In this document: piece after piece, positions 24,401 to 36,400 of the stretch | Numbering within the stretch: position 1 is the first letter of the stretch | How the letters are laid out: every line of letters starts with the position of its first letter | DNA from: Lytechinus variegatus | Lineage: Eukaryota; Echinodermata; Echinoidea; Temnopleuroida; Toxopneustidae | Direction: 5' to 3' | Assembly: GCF_018143015.1 (NCBI RefSeq) | Contig: NC_054756.1 | Location: forward strand, 17,702,402-17,766,401 | Length of the DNA: 64,000 bases | Translations under genes and position numbers: made by a program | The notes under the pieces: model-generated | Told to the model about the DNA's origin: nothing | The model's input: the letters and a program-made list of their open reading frames with translations, nothing else | Databases searched by the model: none

Positions 24401-27400
24401 GAATCCTAAAAAAAAACAATTTTGGCACAAAAATCCTGCAGGAACTGTGTCATGATATACCGTACCACACTAATATCATCATGATAAGTTATGGCGCCCT
24501 CTAGTGTTGTAGTAAGGTTTTCACTGCCTTAAATCCTGAAATGGGGATGATTTTTACATCAATTGACCAAAAATAATGATACACATTACATGTGATATAT
24601 TCCTCTGTTGTTGGATTGTATAACAAGACATATTCATTTCATTTTGTAATCCATTTGTCCTAATTTTAGTGCCAAAAAAGGGAAAAATAATATTTTGGGG
24701 GCAATATTTTACAATTTTGGGGCATTTTTCGTAAAGTCCGCCCCCGTATGGTAAAAGTTAAAAAACATTGACATCACAACATCATCAAATATTCATTCTC
24801 ATACACCTCAGACAACTTTAAAATATAATTGGCAAAGAAAAGTGAGAAATAAGGTTGAAAACAATGGATTATCCTATTGGGCTTTGTACAGGCCAATATG
24901 GCGCCAAAAAGGACCCCCCACAAAGGGAAGGAGGGGTCTGAAAATTTGACCCCCATCGTTTTTGGTCTAAGGGGACCCTATTGAAGCCAAAACAACCAAA
25001 AAATCAATTTTGGCACGCTAGTCCTACGGGATGACACACCATACCGCACTAACATGGTGAATGCTTCAATCCGTCGACTGATGATCGCCCCATTAAAGCC
25101 GGGTTGTATTGCGTCACGCGTTACGAATCCCGATTGGTTAGGGTGTTTTCTACCTTTAAACACATTAAACAGCTTCCCTTCTATGCCTTCTTCCTCCTCT
25201 TTAACGCCAGCCAGATTGACCTCACATGTACACTCTAAAAAATGAAGTGCTAATTCAGCTCTTAAAGAGCGTGTATAGTGACTGCACTTCGGAGTGCTGA
25301 TTTTTCCCGTTCAAATTTGAACTAGGCAAATCAGCACTCCGAAGTGCAGTCACTATACACGCTCTTTAAGAGCTGAATTAGCACTTCATTTTTAAGAGTG
25401 TAGAATATCAAATGCCAATTAAGCTGAATGTTTTTTAGGGGGGATAATCATATCAAAGAACATTTAACAACAACATCTATAAGAAAAAAAAACATGGTAT
25501 CAGTTTTAGAGAAGGCCCAATATATCCCACTTTTTATGAATTATATTAATAGATCGGTCGCCCCCCCCCCCCCATCTCCACGTTTCCATTCCCCCAATAA
25601 TACTTTTCACCAAAGTGAAAGTCACGGACCTGTTCCCTTTGTTATTTTTACCTTCCGATCTACTCAGTTGTCAATAATGGGAAAACGGAAGCTTAATTGC
25701 TTTACCCCAAAATTATAACGTGGAACATATTTCAGATTAAAATAATGTGAGAAGAGCTTTAAAGGCTGACTAATTAGTAAAACATGAGTGAGGTGTCTGC
25801 TGACGTTTTAGAAAGTGTTTCATGTATCTTCTTCTCAAAATCATCGAAGGTTTGCCACTATGTGTATTAATGAAGACTAGATAAGTACTGAAAGGTATTT
25901 ATCATCCCTACTGATTTCAAGAAGGATGCTACCTTGTCCACGATTGCTTAAAGAAAGTTTGATTTAAAAATGAAGCTTAGGAAATACATGTGATAGATTT
26001 TAGTTTTAAATAAGGTCATGTTGTGTATTCTGATTTAAAATAGGACCCGGCTTCCACAACGCCCCCTCCCACCAATAATCAAAACCATCGCGACACCTTG
26101 AAATGTTCAAAAGCAGTCGTGATGGTTCATATCAAATCATTTTGTGCCTGGAGCTTTGATCTTTATCGACCAATAAAACTAAAATCGAAGGCATTGTCTT
26201 TAAGCATTTTACTTTTATACAACAGGCAACGGGTCAAGGTGTGATTACACACCGAATAGAGAAAACTCCGGTAAGGGTCCATTTTTATTATCAGATTTCA
26301 TCATTACTCTTCATATTTTTAGTTTTATCGATTTAGATAGCTCTTTTAAAAAGTCAGGATTGCCATCGATTATTTTCTTCTTTTGTAATTTGACCATTTA
26401 ACTTTTGATGGATGAAGTTGGTTTACCCATGGAGCTATGGACCTATTAACAGCTCCATGGTTTAGCTAACTCTTCATATTTTATTTTAAACTAGAAGTGA
26501 TCTTGGCGATACGGATCGATGACCCTCAATGGAGCTGTATTCCGAAAACCTTTCTGTGTTACTTACTGCGAAAGACCGCGAGCTTCTGCACACCACCGCA
26601 ACTCTCTGTCGGATTCCCGACGCACGTCACCTGGCAGTGCTTGTCTGCGTAACGTCCTTGACGCGCGTAATCCGTCACGGCACTACCGCAGTAACATTCA
26701 CTCGCATACTCGACCCCAGCGTACATGTGTCCAAGTTCCATACAGTAGGTCATGCAGACCTGCGGGGACATGACGCTTGTGAAGGGGTAGTTTGCCGCGG
26801 TTAGGACGCGGTCGTACCGGCTATCGCCGTAGCAACCGAGATAGTGTTCATCTGAAAATGTGGAAGAAAATAGAGTGGTTCGCGATTAATAAAGGTCTAT
26901 TAAATTATTGTCACATAATCATGCATTGATAGCTGCGGTCATATGGAGTAAAATAATCTTTAAAAAAATTGTAAAAAATAAATATTAATATGAGCACTTA
27001 AAACTACTTTTTAACTTCTAAATAAGTTAATTTTCTGACTTATGACCTAGCAGGTTTCATGCCACAATTTGAAAGTATAATCGAACTTAAAGTGATATAA
27101 ATATAAGTCATTCAGGCAATCCTACGATTATTTGTTTGTTTTGATATGATTGTTATTATGAAGACTTATCATAAAGTCAAAGTTCCTTTGAGTGACGGTA
27201 TTATTTAAATATGATTTTATATGATAATGCCTGACAGACAGCTTAACCCAGAAAATCATATAGACCCATCCCTGTAGCGTCTTTCTAATTCATCTTTTCG
27301 AAAATGATAATCGCCATGATGACACTGTGCTTGACTCTTCTATTACTCTTTGATTTCTCTTATTTAACTTTGCAACACAATATTACAGGATTAAGATATC

Positions 27401-30400
27401 ATGCCACCGTTTTATCCGCATGGGACAAAGATGGCGGATGTTGGTTCGTTACCATAGCAACTAGCCCAAGCCGGTGTACACGCTTCTAGAGTACTGGTAT
27501 CAAGAGGAGTCCGGGGGCAATCGTTGATTTCCGCTTCGTCTGTCAACGAAAAATGATGTAAATACATGGAAATAGATGAGTGTTGAGTGGAAGTTGGCCT
27601 ACATGGACCCCAAAAGTGCAGAGAGATGACCTTTATAATACACCGATGGGCATAAACAAAAATAGTAATCAGTGTTTGATTATAATCAACCGTGTCAACG
27701 GTCCTTAGATCATGTAGATTTTGCTTGCTCTTATAACAGATGTGAGGGCCGCATGAGAGTATAGGGGATTCTGTATTGTATCGTTATCGGCTGTTGAATA
27801 ACAGAACGTAAAATGCAATAAAAATATTCAAAAAAAAAAAAAAAGAATTATAAAGATGGTGATGACAATATCTTAATGCAAATTTTTTAATCTGCCATTT
27901 GGGGATTTTTTAAATCTGACATAAGCAATAGGCACTAAGAATAATTTAAAACATAAACCTTAACTACATGTACTTCTTCCTCATGTTTTCGGAAATTGGT
28001 AGACCTATTCAGCATGGTCAATGGGTTATTATAGAGTTTTCGCTCAGCAACGTACCGAGGAGTCAGGAACAGAGTAAATGTGTCTAAAATTCGCGTCAAT
28101 GACAAAGAGCAGACGAGAGGTCTTTGTCGAAACAAAATGACCCGGAACAGCAGTTTCGTCCTATGTTTCAGAGCTGACAAAAAATTGCTAATAGTATTTT
28201 GTTGCTTAGAATCAAGCAGGACTGGAATCGAGGAATAGACTGCTGTTTTGATTCATTAATTTTCGACAAAGACCTCTTTGCTGTTCTTTGCCATGATGGA
28301 CAGTTGACAATGCATCTTCTATGTTCTTGAATCCTTCGTACATCACTGAGCGAAAACTCGGTGTTATGCAACCGTCAACCTGCGAAATCTACTGCAGACC
28401 GATCAGAGCGATCACGTTATTTCCAATTCCATCTTAGCAGGTTTCGCAATTGCAACGGGAGACGGTTTCTACAACATATAAAACCTATTGAAATGCCCGA
28501 CAAATACCGATGAAGTACTGAGAGGTATTTGTCGAAAATTGGTGCACCAGGGCTCCGTAACACAAAGATTACCGATCAATCGCTAAATGAACTGACCAAT
28601 CAATATCAATGTTACGCGCGTATTGGTTTGAAATACTGACCAGGGACCAATCAGTGCGGTTTTTCATATTTGCAATCCATCGCAAACCTTTGTGTTACGG
28701 AGCCCAGGAGAGCAGATCGTCCTACGATTCGGACCGGATGATAAATTGCAAAATAGTCGTTTATCCAGAGTCCATGACGACACTGCAGTCCCTATTTACC
28801 GACCTCCGACAAAGCCTGCTTTGTCGTGAAGGGCTTTTGGCAATAGATTCCTCTAATCATGGAAGGCGTCCCCGCAGTGGTTGTGAAAACTCTCTATTAT
28901 ATATATCTGTCTGTCTGTTTTGTTGAGGTGACAATGACATTAAGGTACATACTTCCTGTACAGCTGAACAGTTGGTTGTAGAAGGATATCGGTCTATCAG
29001 GGTTGGTCTCCTCTACCGTGAATGCCCGACTGGCTCCTGCCTGGCCTAGCTGCCTACAGATGACCTGGACGTCGATGATACCCCACGATGGCGTGTGGCA
29101 TACCGTCAGCCATATCGACCTCGCCCCGTCGAGGATCTCGACGATGCCCGAGAACTGACTGGTGCCGTTCACCAAGCGGACCTCTGCAGTGGAGTAACGA
29201 TAAAATGGAAATGTTTGTTGACGGTCGAAGTGAGTTAACATGGCAAGCCTGCGCCAGAAACTTCTTGCTCAATGTTAGCATCTGAGTGCGTTGCCAATAT
29301 ATCAATCATTCCGTCAATCAATTAATGAAAAACAACGAAAAATAAACAAATTGAATAACAAAATATAAAGAGGGCTTAAAGAGAACCTAAAGAATGGCCA
29401 TATATATTCATCGATAAAGATTGAACAAACTCGTTAACATGGTTAATAAATTGATACATGTACATTAATAATGAAATTCAATACAAGTGAAAGTAAAACT
29501 TATAATTAACAAGGACATGATCGATTTCAATTCATGAAGTTAGTCCTAATACTTAGTTTGAGTAATATTATGTGATGCAAAAGTCTGGTACGAAGTTTTG
29601 CAAAAGAATGAATGTCTAGCCGACGGTACGTATGCCGACATACTGTACGTAAAGAGACCTTAATAATTGTCAATTCGTCCACTCATCACATGGTCTACCT
29701 TCATTAACTCTATAATGCGGCCATTCCGTCCATCAACATTACGCCTAACGTTGGTTCAATAATCATTTGGTCCAATCATCACTTCTAATCACCAGTTGGT
29801 CTATTACCATTTCGTCTAATAACCAGTTGGTCTATAATACTCGTTTTATTCTCATTCATTTTACTCAATTAACACTTAGTCTAATTAGAAAATTGGTATA
29901 TGGACTAAATGGCTGTTGGACCAACTGGTTATTAGACGAAATGGTCAGTGGACGAAATGGCAGTTAGACCATGTGGATATTGGAAGAACTGATGGTAGAC
30001 CAATGATAGTAGACGAGTTGGCAATTGGACGAATTGGCATTCGAAAACATGAAAATAAACCCGTAAGAGAATGGACACACAGACAGGGGATGGGGGGGGG
30101 GGCATTAAATTAATTTTATCTCATGATGATCTTCAACACATTTTGGTCATTTCATCTCCACTCTACCTCCTCTTAAAGCCACATATGCTCTCTCTCATCA
30201 TCCATTTTTACTTTAAAAACGTCGACATCAACAACCACAAATTGCATGAATCACGGAAATATCAAGATGGCTTGACAGAATTAACCTGTAACACTAATAA
30301 GGTAATTAAAAAAAAGATTTTTAAAGGGCGGGAGTGCGAATTCAATGCTGTCCGGAACAAATTTGAAGGAGTCGGGATACATAGTTAATGGTTATTTTAA

Positions 30401-33400
30401 AACGATTCAAATATCTTTAAATCTAATTTTATGCTTTAAATCAAATCATTCCCTCCCAAACCTAAACTTTCTTTTTACTTCTGAAGGTTTCCATGGCGAA
30501 GAAGAAATGTAGCAGGTTTCACGGTACACCATGTATCTTTCTTCATTCCTATTATTTCATGTTATGCTGATCCTTTTCCTCGTGAATCCGGGGAGCGTTT
30601 CATCAACATTTTCATGCGACAAGTTGTCAGATCTGACAACTTTCCTTGATTCTGATTGGCTTAGAAGCACTGCTACTATGGTAACTGTCTGATAAAACAG
30701 GATTTGTCGGATCAAGTCCTGTAATGAAACGCTCTCCAGGTTTTTTTTTTTTTTTTTTTTTAATAATTTACCGTATAAAAATCACAATAAAATACATTGC
30801 ACAAGATATGATATTAAATATAAATATATAAACATGCACATAAAAATATACAGTTTGTTCGTTGCAACGTTGGGAGTTTTTCAACAACATTCAGTTTTGA
30901 CAAAAATATTTGCAAATGTAAGGTTCATTATACTGCTGGAATTCATTTTCATTTTTTGTACCAGATACTAGGAAAAACAAAAACAAGCGCCAATGTCGTT
31001 TTCTGTAACAAAATAAGACAAAAAACAAAACAAAAAAGGGGAAAAGTAAGAAAATATTAAGAAAAAGTTATTAGTCGTCTTGATACTTGATATCATATGT
31101 GTTTGGATTTCAGATATCGTCGTATATCCTTTTTGACAAGATGATCTCTGTTGAACCACAAAACATTATTGTCAAAGGATAAAAACAAAGGTAGACATCT
31201 AACCTTAGTCAGATCTTATTCCCAAATATTATGGGATTAAACAGGTATTGTTCTTCTCAATCTTGACATATTTAATCCTTGAGTCAATGGAAGGTGTTAC
31301 AGTCTTTGTGTTTCAAGCTTCGAAATTTTAAAGCAAAATATGAAAACAGCTGTTGCTAATGGGGGTTCAAAGGAAACCGCATATGGATCATTGAAATGAT
31401 GTTTTGTATATTCATTTTTATCGCAATGTGCACAGGAAATACATATTTTGCTATGTGATTTTTTTGGAAGTTTTAAAAATAATTTTTTTCTTTCCCTTAA
31501 AAAAAGCCATATTAGCAGTCTTTTTGCCATAATGAGACAACAAACATGATTACGTGAATCTTATTCTGTGAATTTTGTAATCAATATTGCTTTTCAATTA
31601 ATTTCTGTTTTTTTTTCAATGCTTTTCTCATTGATAATTACTATAATAATATATTTAGATTTAAGGAATTATGATAAAAAGTATGATTTTGAAAAAAAAT
31701 GCAATTATCGAAAAGACAAAAGAAAAAAATCAAACTTATATTGGGATAGCAATGCTACCCCCCCCCCCGAAAAAAAATTTAAAAAAATCCTAACCCACCG
31801 GGGTAGTCACAAAAGAGATATTTGAAGCATGGACCCTGGTATACTGGGCATGTTGGCTCATTGGTAGTAGTCAGAGGGCCCATCTTTCGAACGGAAGTTT
31901 GTGAGTTCGGTCTCCGTCCGAGTCACACCACATATAAAAGACTTCTTAAATAGAAAGATCTCATCAGAAGCTAGACGTATATGAAAATGCTAATGCTAAT
32001 TACATGTATATCTTTCGAGGTTCGCTGGAACAGGGTAGATTTACCCAGTGTAAATTTCCCGAGTTATTGTCCTATTATTTGTATTTCTTATTTTACGTCT
32101 AGTAAAAATTCCTCATCATTTTCGAGCTATCCGTACACTGCAAAAACTCCGGTGTTGATTTACCATCTATTTTATGTCCACAACAGACATGACAGAGAAG
32201 TAGTGGAACAACACAAGTTTGGAAGCAACCGATGTTGTGTTAAAGGAAACCAAAACCCAAGACAAGAAGCAATCTTATTGGAAAGAGTGAAATGAGAGGA
32301 ACAATTAAAAAAAAGTTTCATCAAAATCGGTTATGAAATAAGCACGTTATGGGAGTTTGAAAACTCTTGTTGTACTTTCTATGGGCATCCTCAAATTGGC
32401 AAACGTGCTTCAAAATGGCTGATTTTTGTGGACAACTCTCCATTTGTTTTGTACACAAATTTTTAGATTTTCCTCATTATCTTTCAAATTGCATCTTGCC
32501 TCGTTCTGAGCACAACATTATGTTCTGGGGACATATAATTCACACCACATAATATGTCAAGGTCAGGAGGAGATAATGTGAAATATGTAAAATAATGGGG
32601 GAAATCTGAAAATTTCTGTACAAAACAAATGGAGAGTTGTTCACAAAATTTTAGGATCCCCGTAGAAAGTACAACAAGAGTTTTCAAACTCCCATAACTT
32701 GCTTATTTCATAACCGATTTTGATGAAACTTTTTTTAATTGTTCCTCTCATTTTACTCTTTCCAATAAGATTGCTTCTCTTCTTGGGTTTTGGTTTCCTT
32801 TAATACTAATTAACAATTAATGTTTTATAAACATCTATCTGTTGTTATAGCAAAAGCAAACTGGTGTAGCTGAACACTTCTCTGGTGTGGACGTATATAT
32901 ATTCCGGGCTGGTGACAAGTCAACACCGGTGTTTTTGCAGTGTAGATAATGGAACACCGTTGAAGAATCGAATCTGCCCGCATCTCTACAGTTCAATCAT
33001 CAAAGGCATATCCCATGCCCTCGTAGGAAATCCCCATACAACGCTTAAAAAGTTCAGAGTGGTGATGAGCCATTAGAATAATTGTGAAATACGTTCATTT
33101 GCTTCTCTCTGACCTTTTTTTGACGGATTTACAGCTTCAATCCAGGCATTTCCTCTTGTTAATGTGTGGTTGATTAACTAACTAAATAAAATTGTTTGTT
33201 GAAATAATGATACTTAATCAAGGGCAGGAGCCTGATCAAACAGCTGGGGACAGCAATATTATTGTTTCAATTGGATCGATGTATTTATCATGAATCCAAA
33301 GAAGGGCATTTTGTAATTTGTCGTCGATTTCACTTTCTTTGCTTTGTTTATTTATTTTTTTGTAACTGTGTTTTTCTTCCATCAAACCCTGCCAATTTAT

Positions 33401-36400
33401 CGAAGGTCAAAATCTACCGATTAAAGTAAACTTTGGGCAAAGTTCATTCAGAGTTGTTAGTGAGAATGGGAACCGTTTACGGTGTATAAGTGGCTCGAGT
33501 TTCTGAAAGTGGTTGATGGCTTTCGAAAGAGTTTGATGGCTTTCGGATAGATATTAAAGAAAACAATTATATATTGTGCATCATGGCCATGATCACCAGA
33601 GGATGCATGCACGTATTACTGTGTGTGCTGTCATGACTGGTGCACGAAATCCTTCAATGTAATTTTTGAAAATACAAAAGCGCCCACATGACAAGCTCGG
33701 TCGATTTGCTCCCTCTTTTCCGAGTTTCTTCCATTTTTTTATGCGTCTTACCCCCCCCCCCCCGTAGTCAAGATAGTCTTTAGAAAGAAAGTATCATACT
33801 TTGTTTGTTTTACAAAATTATTTCATTTAAAAGTTACCCAAACTCATCATGCCCATGGAAAAAGCAATTTCAATGTGATACGCCATTACTCATATTTATC
33901 ACAAGGATCATTTCTTTAGGTGATATGAACTATCCGCTCTTTCTTTCTTCTATTTCACTTTATACATGTTCTGAAAGGAATGTTCATCTTTTTATATGCA
34001 TTAAATTCAAATTAATCAGGAATAGTTCCAAAAACTCTATCGTGAAGTGGCAAAAAAAAATTCCAAATACTGACTCATAATTTCCACCATAAAGTGTGCA
34101 TGAATCGGGGAATTCGGAGAGGTTACCCAGCGAGGTTATTTTCAAACTTTTCCTGGAAATGCCGTCAGCTCTTCGTTTCCCAACTTCGCTGAAAGAAGGG
34201 GTAAGGTTGCGAGGAGGGGGTAAAATTGAGCTGCAACATTCGATCCTCCTTAAGCCAGGGGTGCTGAAAGTTGAATTTATCATGACAAGGTAGATTAGGC
34301 AAACGAGAAATGTACCCCGGGAGAAAGTAGGTTAAATCTGGCAAAATCATGCTGTTTGTGGAGAGTAGATAAAACAGGCAACATCTTTTATGAAAACTAT
34401 TTTCGAACGAATATTAGTGAAGGAGGAGCTCCGTGAAATAGAAAGATACCTCACAGATGTTATAATCAATCTGCAACATATGCAGGAATGCGCGAGGCCT
34501 GTTAATGCGGTTGAGGCTCAGTAGATCTATTCGAAGTTCAAGATGTTACATTTTGAGCAACATAACACCAACAGCGATAGAAGAAACAGGAACAAGTGTC
34601 TGACACTTATTGCAAGAAAAGGTCGCGGTTATGATAAATATAACCTTGCTATTATATGTGGTGTATCAACTAACGGGGAAAATGTGACTAGAGTCTGATG
34701 CCTATTATATGAAGTTCTACCCCAATTTTATTCTTAATAATTCAACGAAAATCAAATAGTTATTCGACAATATGTTGCGTGTGGATTCCATGACTACAGG
34801 CTATGATAAACAAAGATTATACTCTTTCTGATGACATCATTATAACGGCGATGTATATAATTATGTGTAATCCCGAACAAGATCGTTGGTCAGTTGCCAT
34901 AACGACCAGACCTACCAAAGATTGACCCTTTTATATGCTTAAAACCCTTCTTAACTCATTAACCTTATAAATTCCTATTTGGAGAAATAAGGACACTAAG
35001 TCTTTACTTCTACATTGACATAACGTCCTTTTATAGTACTCGGTATATCAAACGATCCGAACGGCACCGCAACCACAGAAATGCTATATCCAAATTTTGA
35101 GGCTAATGAGTAACAATTTAAATGGGCAGATAATCTTTAGTCCAAGCATTATGTTTATAAAATAAGGACGCGTCTTAATTTTCCTTTGGAAAAAGGTTTA
35201 CCATCCTCGTTTGCTTATGTGGTATAGGATCATTTAAACATTAACCTACTTATTTATATAACGGATGTTATGACAAACATTGTCCAGTATAACGGAACAA
35301 TGTCAACAACAACATGTAAAGTCGATTAAACCATGCAGGTCCTGTGTAATAACAATTGCAACGATTGTTTTGCATGTACAATTTGTGCCAGCTTTGGGTT
35401 CCCTTCCATGCTATTTGTGGTGAATAACGATCACAACCTTCAACCTTCTTTTTTAATTGCAAAACGGATGCGGTGTTTAATATTGCATAGCGGACCAATG
35501 TCAAACAAACAATAGCAACAGCCAACAAGTATCAGCCAGCCCCCCCCCCCAACAAAAAAATACTAATAGGCTTGTTCTTCTTGTAGCTATGTGGTGACTA
35601 AAATTATGAACAAATGTAATTTCAGTGCTCTTTACAAATATACAATTTTCACAAGTAAATTAAGTTAGTGAAATAAATATTAATACGAACAAATTTTCAC
35701 TAAAATTATTATATATTTTTTACAGTTACACTGCAAAAACTCGGTGTTGATTTAGCACCAGCCCGGAATCTATATATGTCCACACCAGAGAAGTGTTAAA
35801 CAACACCAGTTCCGTTTTAGTCTAACACCAGAAAGGTGTTTATACAACACCAATTAGTATTAAAGCAGCATCGGTTTGATTCCAAACTGGTGTGGTTTCA
35901 ATACTTCTCTGGTGTGGACATATACATGTATAGATTCTGGCCGGGTGTTAAATCAACAACGGATTTTTTGCTGTGTACGAAATGTGTGTTTTAAGGGGCG
36001 ACCTACTGAGAAGATCGGTAAGGAAGATGAGATTTTTATAGATAATAAGATTAGGGGTTATTAGGAATATATTATTAAAATTGAAATTAAGTTCATATAC
36101 ATGAATGCCGAATTCTGTATGATCTCAATCGCTACGTTATTCAACAGGTTCAAAATGGGCGTTGGGTTTGGAGAATATTCTCAAACTTTTGAGAAACAAT
36201 TTAAAGTAAACTTAATAATAGGCAAAACGCTAATACGTCATAATAAGTAGAAATTCAATGTAAATCGCTTAATCAAAACAGGTTCCCATTACACCTCATC
36301 CAACGAAAAAAAAATAAATGAAACAATATGACCGTACAATCACTGAACATACACCTCGTTTGCCATTAGACATACGATAAACTGATTCAATTGTCATCAA

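Larger units (their letters stand above)
20712..25050. mobile_element. ~4.3-kb foldback element with 548-bp arms
   Basis: Arms at 20743-21290 and 24484-25031 are reverse complements of equal length. The same 60-codon frame (MGVKFSDPSFPLWG...) appears in both in opposite orientations, but it is probably not a gene. Outside each arm is a diverged AGTGYGGTAYGG motif. The interior consists of degenerate ~170-base subrepeats (AATCCAAGATGGCTTC...) running forward left of about 22.8 kb and inverted right of it. A SINE and a partial MITE have inserted inside. No transposase seen. Confidence 0.75.
17858..26566. other. Receptor intron between WSC and stalk exons
   Basis: 8.7 kb, mostly mobile DNA: a SINE with a MITE inserted in it (19.2-19.6 kb), a ~4.3-kb foldback element (20.7-25.05 kb) with its own SINE and MITE insertions, and another MITE at 25.23 kb. 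No further receptor exon was found. The phase 1 exons on either side join without one. Confidence 0.6.

Noticed and set aside
34096..34293. 65-codon plus-strand frame with an internal GTAAGG donor-like site
   Set aside because: No acceptor, partner exon or recognisable motif.
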